A stretch of 64,000 nucleotides of DNA from Cocos nucifera. Its lineage: Eukaryota; Streptophyta; Magnoliopsida; Arecales; Arecaceae. Of the stretch, positions 33,624-45,551 are shown piece by piece. Numbering within the stretch: the stretch's first letter is position 1; each line of letters starts with the position of its first letter. The stretch is from the NCBI GenBank assembly GCA_006176705.1, contig QRFJ01000086.1, positions 337,189 through 401,188 on the forward strand, read 5' to 3'. Under the pieces are notes generated by a model. The model did no database searches and was not told where the DNA came from. It saw nothing but the letters and a program-made list of their open reading frames with translations. The position numbers and the translations under genes were made by a program.

Positions 33624-36600
33624 CCTCTTTTTTTTTCCCCTGCTAATTGGATGGTTAGCTTTCAAGAACCGGAGGACGCCTCATAATTGCATCAGATGGC
33701 ATATGGGATTCTCTGTCGTCAGAAGTGGCCGCGAAGGCTTGCCGAGGGATACCTGCAGAACTTGCTGCAAAGCTTATTGTTAAGGTGATGACAATAATTC
33801 ATGGCTTGCGTCTTTTTGCTTATAGATATTTGTTTTAGTACTTTTTTTGTTACTAATGCTAAGCTCATGCTGCTTAATTCTCGTGGATTTGATTTATTTA
33901 GGAAGCTTTGAGAACAAGTGGCTTGAAAGATGACACGACTTGCTTGGTTGTTGATATCTTTCCACCTTCATCTGATCGTTGTGTCCTACCATCATCTCCA
34001 AAAAAGCATCAAAATAAGTTTACGTCTCTTCTTTTTGGGAAAAAGTTGCAGAACACTGCTGGTAAACATACGAACAAACTTTCATCAGTTGGTGCTGTCG
34101 AGGAACTATTTGAAGAGGGTTCTGCAATCCTGGAAGAAAGGTTTGACTTTCTTGAATCCCATCTAGTATCCCATTTTGTTGTTAATCATGTTATGCTTCA
34201 TAACTCAAGTGGTTGCATTATTTGTGCTGGGAAAGTCTTTTCCAAATAGCTTAATGAATTTCTTTCCTTTGTGAGCCAAAAGATCTTCTGAAATTTTCAT
34301 GCAGAAATTCATAATTCTTGTTGAGATTATTTTTCTTGAGATGGGCTGGAAGTGTTAGCTCATTTTCCTTTTCTAAATAGTTTTCCCCCTACCTCATAAC
34401 ACATGGCAATTTGTTAATTATGTAGTGTTGAACAAATTCTTCCATGCTTTCCTGTATCAAATTATATTTAGTTCCATATTAAACCCTTTCAATAGACCAT
34501 CATATTATGTTTATTTGAACTCCTATATTTGTATCTATATGGTGAAACTCCCTGACCATTCTATAAGCATTGCTAAGTCACTTTTGTTTTTCATGAAATT
34601 TGATTTTTGTCTTCAAGATGAGTGCTGGCACCTCTTTAAGAAGAGGTTTTCCTTTTCTTCATTCTTTTTTTTTTTTTTTTTTTTGCGCGCGTGCGTGTGT
34701 TGGAGTTGGGGGACTCAATAAAAAAAGTTAGCAGTGTTTATCCAAACAAATAAAGGGCATATGGGCTAGTTAGTTTAGAGATGATGAGATTCTAGACTAT
34801 GCTGAACTTATTTGCTTATAGATCACTTTGTAAGATCCTATAGCTAGTCTTTTGATTAAATCATCCATGGTTGTCCATAATGGAGTCTGCTTTAGTAAAA
34901 TGCTTTGTTAGGATGTGCATTCTCCCTTTTTTAGAAGGTAAACTCATTCCCTACACGCTTGTATCTAACTTCTTAGAGTAAAATATAAACAAAACAAATT
35001 GGTCCTAAATGAATAAAAATGATCGATTAATTGCTGTCGTGTCTGCATCACAATGTTAACCTTTATGAAATTCTTGCAAGCCCAGAAATGGCATTGTAAT
35101 TGTTATTAGGGAAAAAACATTTGTGCAACCAAGCATAGGAACCCATATGGTAAACAAAGTCCGGTTTTCTTAATGAGGGGATTAGATGGGCATGCGAATG
35201 GTAGGCTTGGAGTTTTAAAAAATTTATGTGACAGGAAAGTTCGACAACATGACATTCAGTGGTGATTTTCAATGGTTTCCTACATGCATTCGTGCTCCAC
35301 AATGTCATACCTTGATTACCACATTAAGAATTTTTTCTTAGCATGTCCTACATCTGTTTCCCCAACTAACAGTTGCATTCTATCATTCCTGTGAACTTTA
35401 GTCTGCCTCCCACACTCAAATCAATGATTCACAAACCATAGCACCAACCAAGTGCCTTTTTCTTACCAAGAACTTCTGAGCCAAATCTAAGTGGCTCCAA
35501 GTAAACATCAAATACTCAAGAATATAATTTACAAATTCAAGTAATAGGGCTTATGTGGGCATGCTTAAAGAATTGCTTCATTTATATGTTATATTTGATG
35601 TTTAATCAAAATAACTCTTAGCCTTTAACTTTATACATTGTAGAATATGAGATATGAATACACATTTTTATTGTTATGTTCAGTCACTTAATAAGAGGAG
35701 AGCTGTCCTTCACATATGAAACTAATTTATCTCATAGTTCATTACACTTCAGCAAAAGTCCCTAGTGTGATCCTAGCATCTTAGGTAGAGAGTGTCCATG
35801 GATCATGGTTAGATCGGCATATTGGTGTCTCCTGGATCTTGTAACCAATAAAAACAGAATGTGGTTTACGTATTCATTTGTCTCGGTTGATCAAGATAAC
35901 ACTGTAACAGAACAAGGTACATATGTGGCTTTGATATAGTTGTAGTTTATATAGGATGCTAATGCTTTACAACGTTATAAGGAAGATGATGTCTGTCATG
36001 TTGGCAAGATGTTCCTATAAATGTCATGTTAATGGCATTGCAGTTCAAACCAAAGCAGGATTTATTTTTTCCATAATTCATGGTTCACAAATAGAGACTA
36101 TCGAAGTTGGAGGTGTGACATAGTGGCACAAGTTCTGTAGACCAAGCAACTACAATGTCCCAGATAATTGCAAAACATCCAATTGCATCAACCTATAGGA
36201 CATATACAGTGACTTGTCAAGCATTTTAGTCCAAAAAATTTGCTGACAGGGCATTCAAGAATTCAGTTTGTTAGAACACAATTGAGAAAACAACTACTAA
36301 GCACTACTAAGCAACATAAAAGTCAACGGATCTGTTTGGGGATGTTGTAGCTTTTGGCCAAAAAGCAGTTTGTGGCAAAAGCTTTACTTTGAGGTCAAAA
36401 GCTGTTTTAGGGCAAAGAACTTTTTGCTGTAAAAGCGTATGGCTATTAAGATCCATAAGCTGCTCCAAAGCTGTAGAAGTGGTTTTCTGTGTGCTTGATT
36501 GGCAAACCTAAAAGTTGTTTCTGAATGACAAAATTACCAAAAAAGGATAAATGCCTCAAATGATACTAAAATTTTTTAAAACAAGGAAAATGAGTACCAT

Positions 36601-39600
36601 GATGCAAATAAATTTAATAAGAATCATACAACAATTTTTTTGTTTTGCATGCAACTAATGTGCAAAAATAAAATGAAATGAATAAATAACTGTTAAGCAT
36701 GCTTGGCTGGTTTTTACTATCCCAAATTGCTTCCGTCCTTATCCCTTGCTTGTTACTATCATCAATAGCTTTGCCTTTACCTTTTGTTGTGTTGTAACTC
36801 TGTACCAGGCATAGATGATCTACTTGCATTGCCAGTTACTTTCTTTTTACATAAAATTAAATGGAGATCCAAATAAAAAAAACCAACAAAGCCCATTTGC
36901 CATGTTTTCTTCTTGGCGATCTAGGTAACTAGTATCAGATATCATTTATATAGCATCTTAACCATATGTCTTAGCCTAGTTAGCATCTTAACCATATGTC
37001 TTAGCCTGGTTAGATATCAAAACAGCATACCCTGTTGAACTATTAGGTAACATTTTGTGTTCTGGACAATAAAAAAAATCATTACTTTCTTTGAACGCAT
37101 GAAAAATCTTCCTTTCCAAGTAGACCGTCAAGTAGAAGCACATCAAAAGAATATAACAAATATGAGATGCCTTTTCCTTTAATAAGTTCTGAAACACTGC
37201 AAATATGACAGAAGCCTGTTCACAATCTAACTGACCTGGAGACCAATATTTATACCATCAGACCAAAGTTAGATTCCCCTGTTACCATAGTAAACCAAAA
37301 TTGCAAAATCCAAACACAACCATTCAAAGTAGTACAGAAAGGTCAATCCATTATGAAATCATAAAACACTCAATACTTTTCTTTTTTCTTTTTTTGATTG
37401 AAAGGGAGATCAAAACCACCCATCTTTTATTAATTTAAGCCAAAGAATACCAATGTCTGCAGCTGCCGAGAGAAGGCAGCAATCAAAAAAGAGGCACTGT
37501 TGTGCTACAAGTAAGGGGAAAAAGCAGAGTTTGAAAATGTGAAAACAAAGAAGAGGCTAACAAGATTCAGAGTTTGAAGCAAAATGCTTCAGCATGCTGA
37601 CAGCAAGCTCCTCTTCACCACATAAAAACAATGGAAGAGATAAGGGGCTGACAAAAAAAAACATCAAGCTTGATTCAGCAACCCAGAACATTGAAGAAGA
37701 GGGGGAGAAGCCTTTATTCTCAGCGGTAGGTAGAATTCAGCAACCTTGACTCTGAAATCATCCAGCAGCATGCATTGTTCTTTAACCCAATACTTGCAAT
37801 CAAGATGCATCAACATTCATGATGCCCAATACTTGCAATCGAGATGCATGAACATTCATGATACGTGTAAATAAACCGGGAGGAAACTATCCTTATTATT
37901 CTATTGTTTTTCAAACTACATAAAGTTATTTTCTGCAGATTCATGAGTAATCTAGCATGAACTCAGCTGCACAAAAAATCTCAACATCTAACAATGTTCT
38001 CCAAAAATCAAGAGGATGCCTTTCTAAACCCAAATTGCGCATCAAAAGAGGAACACAAACAGCTAAACAATTGAAATAGGAGCAAACCAATAAAGAATGA
38101 TGAGGCTCTGGAGATTGATCGAATGAAAGAAAGATGAAATCAAACCCTAGGTATTCGGGAATGGATTGAAATCCATGGAAACGAGAGGAAAAGGAGACAA
38201 ACTTGGGTCACTGAGGATGGGGGTGGGGGGAGGGTTTCGTGCTGGGAGTTTGGGTCTCAGAAGGTTGGGAGGAGAAATTATCACCATGAGATGGGAGAAA
38301 AATGGAGGGAGACAGCCTTTGGAGTCGGCTTAGATCCACTACTACATCGCCACCAACGGTATAGAGGGAATGATCTCTAACAAGGAGTTGATCCTTTTGG
38401 GGGGGGAGATTACTTTGAATAAAAGGAGAGTTATGATGCACTGGGGAGTCAAGAAGCGGACGTGCAAGGGTATCGAGAGACAACGTGCTATTTTCTTTAA
38501 AAAGGAAATTTCCCGCAAATGCTATATTTATCTTGTGGAGCCGTGTGTACGGGAAGCGAGAGAAGGTCAGTTTTGTGTAAATCACTTTTGACGAGTGCAA
38601 ACACACTCCCAAATCTGCACAACAAAGAGTTGAAAAATAAGTTCACTACTTCAAAATCCTATCAATCAAATTGCATAAACACTTTGTCACCAAAATTTGG
38701 TAGGTATTTGTTGGGGGTAATTTCGTATTACTTTAAGACTCATGCATATAAGGACATAAGGTATCTCAGGCTCGGCTTGAGACTTGGTACGAGCTTGATT
38801 GCCGACCTTCTCTCTAAAATCCAACCAATCCTCGGCCACTGATCCCAGCATTGGCCCCCACTCCTGGCTTTGGCCATTGACCCCCAAGAAGTCTCTTTAT
38901 AGCCCCGTCACATCACCCCATTTAAAAATGAGAATGGTCATGAGTAAAGCAAAGCAAGCCTCCCACACTCTCGGTTCCTGGTTGTTAGTTCATGCAATTA
39001 ATAGGTATGGCCCCACATGTCATAAGGTGACACCACTCATCCAACTTAAGGAGGTCAGAAGGTCAGGCATGATCTTTGAGGACATTCAATGAGAGCAAAA
39101 AGATCTTTGACAAGCCGGATAAGGCAACCGCAATTGCCCATTTCCGCTTCAGCCTTCGCCTATAAATAAAGGGCCAAGAGGGATTCTCAAGGTATGCGAT
39201 CTCCTCTCTCCAAAAATGCTCATCTTTCTTCTGTTGAGTAGAAAGCTGACTTGAGCGTCGGAGGATCCCCGCTGGAGCAATCTCCGGTCGGAAACTTTTC
39301 TTGTAGGTCTTGCCACTGCCGTCTTGCCACCATCGATCTGTTGTCACCATTCAAATCTAGCCAACCCGACCTCGAGATGAATTTTTGTATCAACAGTATT
39401 CAAACTTACTAGTGTATTAATTCTCTAATAGTTAATGCTATAAATTTGCTAGTGGATGTGGATACGCTCTAAATGGTTTCTAGTTTTTGTTGTTCTACGA
39501 GGACTTGGATATGATGTATCGGTCAAATATGGGAGGAAGAGAGCAAGGAGTAGTAGGTGGATAGAATCAAGGTTGGTGTTGTCGATGTACCACCCAAAAT

Positions 39601-42600
39601 CAATTTGACATCATGAAAAAGGATAGGAGAGGGAAATGGCAGCATATATTTTAGGAGCCATTTAGCAAGGACCTCGTCTTATAAACATGGACAAAGAGTG
39701 CATCTGGTTGGAAGATTTGTTTATTTGGAAACATCAAATATTGCTACAAAATCAGAAGCATGGATTGATCTGATGTTTTCTATCATTTTTTATATGTAGT
39801 GAAATAAGACCTTTCAAATTTTTTTAGTTTCATATTTGCTGCAAAGTTGGAAATAGAAATAGTCAATTACATTGTCATTTCTTGCATCCCCTTGAGTGAA
39901 GGTGAAGGTTTGGAGGATATTATTTGTTGCATCTTATATAAGGTTTTGTTTCTTTGGGGGAAACATGGATGTGCTGGATATGAAATCTTAGGGGAAGCTA
40001 GTACTGTTTAAATGCACATAAATCATCTGAATTACTTTCTGAGCTGGGATAAGCTTATATTTTATGCTTAAAGTTAAACTATCATTTATGAATTAAGGAT
40101 GTCATTATATGGATGTAGTTCCATTATTCCATATATATTTTTGTAGCAGTCGTGCTATATTTTGGCGAGTTGGTAGCGTTAATAGCTATCTAACAATATC
40201 TTGACTTGTAGGTTGGTCAATAAGGTCCTTTTGTGCCTGTAACCACCTTCCTGAACTGGTCATTTCCTCAAATTGAAGGAATAAATTCTTTTAGGGACAA
40301 AGTAGATATTTAGCTAATTTATATATTTGGAAATGAGGCTGGCTTACGCCCCTGAAGTATAACAGATGAAAAATGGGTAAGCCATACATTAACACACTCA
40401 GTAGTGAAGTTTTGGGCCCCCTTGCCATTGGTTCAAGATTTGCATGGTTTCTTTATTCGTTCCTGTAACAATACTTGTTACCAAATTCTTAACCATTGTT
40501 CTGGAAGTAAAAGATTCAATGAATTATGTGTCTGTTTATAGTGATGCAGAGGGATGTTCATGTCATAATCTTGCTATAAGATTTTGGCAATCTAAATCAT
40601 ATTGGTAGTTAGATGAGGCCCAACCTGTCATGAAACTTGTGTTATTGGCATGGAGCAAAAGGATTCTGTTAGAGGTAAACAGATCTAGATACATCAAGGT
40701 TGTCTTTTGACTTGGCACTGAGAAGGCTAAGTTGGAAAAGCTTTCTGACTTATCCAGTTCTTGAGAAAATCAGGATTTTGGAAGCTCCTTTTTTCCCCAG
40801 GCATGGATGAAGAGGATTTTGGTTGGGTGGGCAGGCAAACATTTTTCAAAAAAATTGACTTTGCATTAGAGAAGGACACGGCTCAGGATGGATAAGTTAC
40901 TATCACAGCTCTTCTTATTTGTTGCTCATAATTTAATGCAAATGTGGGTTTCAAATGGTGCCCCTTTCGAGACATAGCTGTGTCTCACAGAACTTGTAGC
41001 TTTATGCCATGGATATTACATTAAAACTAGTTGGTTTGTACACGACAACATTTGTGAGAACTAAAGAAGCCCAATTTATAAATTGATGATGATGTTGGTG
41101 ATTTGACAAGACTGACATCACGTATTTGTTAGCCAACTGCCCAAACTGTTTGCCAGAAGTTACAAGTCTTCTTGGTTACCCCCCTTCCTTACATCCAAGA
41201 ATTATTGGGCAGGTGTCTTAAATTTTTGAAGGCACAAACTTGCCTTTTGAATGCAGAAGAGGACCACATGAACCATATTACTAGCACCTCTTTTGTCTGG
41301 AAAGCACCTCTTCTCGTGGAAGACATCAGATTCTGGAAAGTACCTGCTTTGTGTGGAAACACTAAATTGTTTGTGGGAAAGCACTGCATGAACCATATTA
41401 CCAGCACCTCTTGCCACTGCTAAATTTCTGAAGTGTTGTAGATTCCCAGAGAGCTGCCATTGAAGTTTATTTTATGATCTTTACCGGAAGACTAGTTTTC
41501 TTAGGTATATTTGCTCAAAGCTTGATCCTGCCTACTGTTGCTTCCTAGGACAGCACCATAGCCACACATTTTTATTACTCTTAATCATAACAATAATGCC
41601 ATCTATCATATTGTAGTCAGCCTCTAGGTTACTCCTATCTTGTAATATGGTAATCTGTGTCCATACCTCAACAAAATCATTGGGAAGATTCGTGTTTGTG
41701 TTTATAACAAATGAGACTCCGCATCTGGCAGACATGTCTTGCCCATTTCCCTTTGTATGCATCGTTGATGTTAAAGGTTAAACCATTGAAGGATATCAAA
41801 TTGGATTTAGGTGGCCGTAGGTTCTATTCTTCTTTTTGTGAATTTTTGATGGTGCTATTGTATAATGAACTTGTAAATGTGATCATGTAAATGGGTAATT
41901 CAATTTATTGAAGCTTGAAAGAGGAACCTTGGTACATAGAAAGATGGCCAAGGAATTCCTTCTGATGTAATATGGAAATTGCCAACAATTGTTAGCTCTG
42001 GTTGGCACCTCTCCCCCAAGGGCTTGCCCTTGGAGGAGGTTGCAAGTAACCGAGTTCAAATCCCGGGAAAAATGATCACCCTACAGTGAGCATATGCTTT
42101 GCAAAAAAATGCGTTTAAAATGATTCTCCTTTGTCAGTTGTGCTTTTTGAAATGATTCTCCTTTGTCGGTTGGGCTTCTGTTTGCATTTGCATGGGGCTT
42201 TGTGTTTTTTTTCTGTATTTAGAAGTTTATGTTGACCACTGATTAAAATAAATTAATTTATCAACCTAGCGTTTAACTTTTTGGAATCTTAAATCGTTTG
42301 TGTGAATGGATGTGGTTGATTTGGTGGAAATTTACTTTGTATCATTCATGTTGCAGTATATTTGACTTTGCAAGTAGATTTTTATTTTTGTGACTAAGCC
42401 TCTTTGTAGATTTAAGGTTATCATTTCTGCTGTTAATTGTCCAGTCAGCTATGGGATCTGGTTTCGCTTGACCCTAGCATAGTTTCCATTTATCTTCAAC
42501 ATAATATGCTTGTCAATTTGTGCGTTAAATAAGATGCTCACTCTAAACCTGCTTTCATGTAGATTGGGTAAGAATTTCCCATTGGAGGCAAACTCATCAC

Positions 42601-42794
42601 CTTTCCGGTGTGCAATATGCCAATTGGATCAAACACCGAATCAGGGTTTATCTGCCATGGCAGGCACTTACTTTTCGCCGCCATCAAAACCATGGAAGGG
42701 CCCCTATCTTTGCGTTGAGTGCAGAAGAAAGAAGGATGCCATGGAAGGAAAACGACTAAGCCAGTCAACAGTGACCAGGAGAAAAGATTGGTGA
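32524..42794 (+). CDS. Type 2C protein phosphatase (PP2C), seven exons
   Basis: A Mg/Mn-dependent Ser/Thr phosphatase of the plant subgroup represented by Arabidopsis At1g47380/At1g09160. Exons as I read them: 32524-32742, 32825-32996, 33074-33291, 33385-33492, 33659-33784, 33902-34140 and 42563-42794, giving 437 aa, close to the family length. Motifs in order: GHHAFAKRGEDYFLIK, FDGHNG, TSGTTVT, ASVGDSRCI, DHRLEENAEER, LSRSIGD, ASDGIWD and DDTTCLVVD, so the metal-binding Asp residues are present. The last exon adds a four-Cys module, CAIC...CVEC, and the KKDAMEGK tail typical of this subgroup. Intron 2 uses a GC donor. Intron 6 is 8.4 kb and contains transposon debris. A second in-frame ATG at 32557 could be the true start. 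Substrates are unknown. The gene converges on the DUF1218 gene. Confidence 0.93.
32997..33073 (+). other. GC-AG intron of the PP2C gene (intron 2)
   Basis: The exon ends CGCAAAG and the intron begins GCAAGT, the classic strong GC donor context. Joining to GGGAGACT at 33074 restores the frame (K-G-E-T-S-G-T-T). The only nearby GT, two bases on, gives the wrong frame. Confidence 0.85.
33292..33384 (+). other. Stop-free 93-bp intron of the PP2C gene (intron 3)
   Basis: GTATAC...TTCTCAG boundaries. Its length is a multiple of three with no stop in frame, so a retained transcript would still be translated, with 31 extra residues between GGQE and VGPLRC. Confidence 0.8.
33549..33620. repeat. CT microsatellite in PP2C intron 4
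   Basis: About 36 CT units with one interruption, upstream of a pyrimidine-rich acceptor at 33658. Its length is likely variable between individuals. Confidence 0.97.
34141..38708. other. First half of the 8.4-kb PP2C intron 6
   Basis: Mostly AT-rich with no gene. 36327-36560 has AGCTTTTGGCCAAAAAGC-type palindromic words seen in hAT-like MITEs (weak). 36950-37012 is a 30-bp tandem duplication (ATCTTAACCATATGTCTTAG). 37390-37900 begins with a poly-T leader like that at 12309. 37785-37862 holds a 38-bp tandem pair (ATACTTGCAATC). A 134-codon minus frame ends at 38208, and I recognise nothing in it. Confidence 0.5.
38709..39395 (+). mobile_element. Solo LTR in PP2C intron 6
   Basis: 687 bp from TGTTGGGGGTAATTTCG to TTTTTGTATCAACA, flanked by a perfect 5-bp target duplication GTATT (38704-38708 and 39396-39400). 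A TATA box (TATAAATAAA) is at 39161-39170. No internal region remains, so it is the product of LTR-LTR recombination. It lies in the same direction as the host gene, so its promoter and any polyadenylation signal could act on that transcript. Confidence 0.88.
39396..41094. other. PP2C intron 6, single-copy part
   Basis: Nothing recognised beyond ordinary AT-rich intron sequence. The segmental duplication begins at 41095. Confidence 0.6.
41993..42110 (+). mobile_element. Possible tRNA-derived SINE
   Basis: A box-A-like TAGCTCTGGTTGG at 41993-42005 and a box-B-like GAGTTCAAATCCC at 42052-42064 suggest a tRNA-derived head. An internal palindrome CCAAGGGCTTGCCCTTGG lies between. It does not fold as a complete tRNA. 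The other copy (57950-58050) has a longer tail after box B, including an A run. Confidence 0.5.
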
Positions 42795-43262
42795 AATATT
42801 TTTATGCTCTCTCCAAGCAATGCAAGTATTCGGTTTCTTGGGGTAGTTTGCTGTGTAAAAAGTGAGCTGAATAAACTGTTTGATGCTGCTTGTCGGTTGC
42901 CACTTTATTGTTTGGTGAACTCACTCCGGTGCTCTCTCAGATTGTGATAGTTTGATTACTAACCATTAGGAAAATTTGTACGGAATACTAATGGCATGGT
43001 GATATTTTGCAAGAAAATCCTGTTGTCCATACGCTCAGCAGCCTCAGGCTTTTGGTTTTCGGGGCCCCAAGCTTACCAAGTGGTGAAACAAAGAATTTTA
43101 CAGAATTCAATTACAGTGAAATGATTGCGAGGCACGTGGTTGTGCTATTATATCCAAAAGCCATTTCAAGCCATGCTGGTGTTGAGGTCTTATCGGGTGA
43201 CTGAGTCTCCCGTGGGTGCTGGCTTTTATTTGTCTCCCATGGTGCAAGGCTTTCATCTGCGC
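42795..43262. other. Intergenic space between the PP2C and DUF1218 tails
   Basis: Shared 3' flank of two converging genes; must hold both polyadenylation regions. I see no separate gene. Confidence 0.5.
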
Positions 43263-44221
43263 TCATATAATTACTGGTGGTGCACTGGGGAATGGTTGCA
43301 TAACTTTCAATGTTTGGTGTAACTTGCGTGTCCTCAAGGCAGTTATATACAGGGCGATTCCAAGGAGGACGGTTAGCAATCCAAAAACTCCTGCTGCTGC
43401 AAATAACCCTGGTCGAAGTATATGGCAGCTAGACCTTGGCTTTGCCCATTGGCATGGATGACTTGATTCCACGCCCATGGCAATCAGCAAAAGCGCCTCA
43501 GCGACGGCGAAACAGATCCTGCAAGTGCAAGTCGAGGTTTGAATGCTCTGTTCGCACTCACCACATCTGCATGCAATCTTTGATGGTCGATGGTATGGCA
43601 GTGTATTGAAGATGGCTGCATTTGGAGTTTTGATGCACGTGTTGAAGGTTCTGCTTACCAAGTCGTGAGAAAAAGATAACGGGCCCGCAATCTATGAGTT
43701 CTAATGGATGATCGCAGGCGTTCAGCCTCTGCTAGTGTCTGGGGTGGTGATGCCGGCGGTCGAGAACTAGTGACGATGACCAAGAAGTAGGCATGTTCTG
43801 CGAACATGGCCACCACAAGCAACAGGAATGCACCCACAGCAAACGCAAGCGGTCTCCGACCGCTGGCGTCGTAGGTGCACAGACCTGTGTCGCTGCTATT
43901 ACCCTGGTCGCTCATGAGATACCAGGTGGCCTGCCGGAGTATTCATTATGATTCACAGGGTGATATAGATTTTATGCATTCAGAGAAAGTTAGTAACCAG
44001 ATTTAAATACGACTATTATGATCATAATTAACCGGGGAAAATCTGTTCATCACATAGGACATTTTATTTGTTACCTCAGTCCTCGAACCCTCGGCGGCGA
44101 GGCATAAAACAAAGCTGATGACGCCACAAATCACTGATAGAGCCACGAGCAACAGGTCCAGCCCGTTGCTTACGTCGGTGCTTCTCTGGGTCTTGTGGGA
44201 CGAATCCTGCGTGATGGCCAT
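43263..44221 (-). CDS. DUF1218 family membrane protein, three exons
   Basis: A plant-specific small membrane protein of PF06749; some members influence cell-wall lignin, but the function of this one is unknown. Exons on the minus strand: 44221-44075, 43930-43659 and 43518-43263, giving 224 aa, a normal length. Introns have GT-AG ends and the frame holds across both. Visible: a first hydrophobic segment LDLLLVALSVICGVISFVL, CTYDASGRRPLAFAVGAFLL, the conserved AMFAEHAYFLVIVTS, a third segment joined across intron 2 (FLTTW-ICFAVAEALLLI), and the highly conserved RPGLFAAAGVFGLLTVLLGI ending at ALYITALRTRKLH. It predicts four membrane spans with Cys residues on one face. The last codons are duplicated at 59138-59170. 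Confidence 0.9.
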
Positions 44222-44262
44222 TGTGGATAATCTGTCTTAGATGTGGGCTGCAATGAGCCAGC

Positions 44263-44276
44263 ACCCCAAATATAGG
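44263..44276 (-). promoter_or_regulatory. TATA-like box of the DUF1218 gene
   Basis: The minus strand reads CCCTATATTTGGGG about 45 bp before the ATG at 44221. The position is plausible for a very short leader. Confidence 0.35.
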
Positions 44277-44692
44277 GCTCGACGAGAACCGAGTTAGAAT
44301 TAGTAAGAGGAAGCAAGCTTGGAGAGTGCGAAGAAGAGGAATCCATGAGCGGCATCTCTTGCTTGCAGCCGAGCCGGAAGCGTTGCGTTATGTGGGAGGG
44401 ATTCCCGCGCAATTCCACCACGTCGTGTTAGTGCACGCCCTGCGGGTAACACGCAAAGTTGCCGCCTACTGACATAATGCAAGCTGTTAAAAAATGGACA
44501 GCAATGAAGAGCTGGAAAACCCGGGCGTAGGGCCCCTCGAATCACGAGCGTGGCTCAAGCTTTTCTCCAGTTCCTCCTATTCCCTTCCCCAGTTATGATG
44601 ACTCTTGTGGTGCAGTGTGTTATTGTGGTGACTCTTGAACGACACAAATGGTGCCCTGTTTACGTACGTTTTGCAGTCCGACAAAAGCATGG

Positions 44693-44904
44693 AACAAAGT
44701 GGCGACCAAGGAATGAACAAATTGGGAAAAAGGCGAAAAGAGCACCAGCAAAAGTATGCTGACAAGGAGAAGCAATTAAATATAAAGATACCGAATGGCA
44801 CCCGAACAAAGTGGCGACCAAGGAATGAACAACTTGGGAAAAAGGCGAAAAGAGTTCCAGCAAAAGTATGCTGACAAAGAGAAGCAATTAAATACAAAAC
44901 TAAT
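44693..44904. repeat. Local direct repeat, about 100 bp, two copies
   Basis: AACAAAGTGGCGACCAAGGA starts both copies (44693 and 44805, offset 112), and both end with AAGCAATTAAATA. Frames through both are artefacts of the repeat. Confidence 0.9.
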
Positions 44905-45551
44905 TTACCGCCACATGATAAACAGTTTCTTTGCAGCAGGGACACTGATTCCCTCTGCTTTGGTTTAAAGCTCTCGAGACCAACGTGAAGTGTTTTGCAT
45001 TGCATTAACTTGCCAATGCGCCTCACCAGCCTCTTCCGTGCCTAAAGTTGCTGCTTGGTAATTGATATCCAGAGCCTTTGCCCTTCTGGCAGCACCGTGC
45101 CTGGATATTGCTAACCATTTCAGAGCTGCTATTTACCTTAATCCATTTGCTTGATAAAATGGGAGAACCAACAGCAGACACGTGAGCTGCACAGCCACCC
45201 GATGTATGAATTGAGAGATTACCATGATCCCAAAGCAAGGGACCGGGCGAAGAGCTCGACTAATTACCGACCTCCCGAGCATATCCCATCATGTGCTCAC
45301 TTGTTATGCCTGGCACAGCTGATCCACTTATCTGGAAATGGCCGCATGGCATATCCTGGTGGGCAAGGGGGCTGCAGAAGGCCCACTTGATCAGCAGGTT
45401 CATCTGTCAAGACTTGCAACATCAGTGGATGGCCACAATATGAAACAGGCTAAAAGTGAAGGATGAGATCGACTCATTAAGTGCTCTGATTCCAGTTACC
45501 TCGATTTGTGGCAGGGAGGTTGGGAATCTGTTGGTTCAACATGCTTGCTGC
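44905..45551. other. Intergenic stretch before the Copia fragment
   Basis: No gene, LTR or primer-binding site recognised. The 5' LTR of the Copia element would be expected here and is absent. Confidence 0.5.

Larger units (their letters stand above)
41095..43295. repeat. Segmental duplication, copy 1
   Basis: Runs from TTGGTGATTTGACAAG (41095) to GGGGAATGG (43295). It covers the end of PP2C intron 6, exon 7, the intergenic stretch and the last codons of the DUF1218 gene. Copy 2 is at 57078-59170, same orientation, with many small differences and a few indels. Confidence 0.95.

Noticed and set aside
38208..38612. 134-codon minus-strand frame in PP2C intron 6
   Set aside because: No recognisable family, no splice partners seen, and plain intron composition around it.
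41991..42066. Genuine tRNA gene
   Set aside because: Box A and box B are present in approximate form, but acceptor and anticodon stems do not form; a SINE-like origin fits better.
44550..45026. Overlapping frames downstream of position 44550 on both strands
   Set aside because: They follow the roughly 100-bp direct repeat; the sequence shows no family motif.
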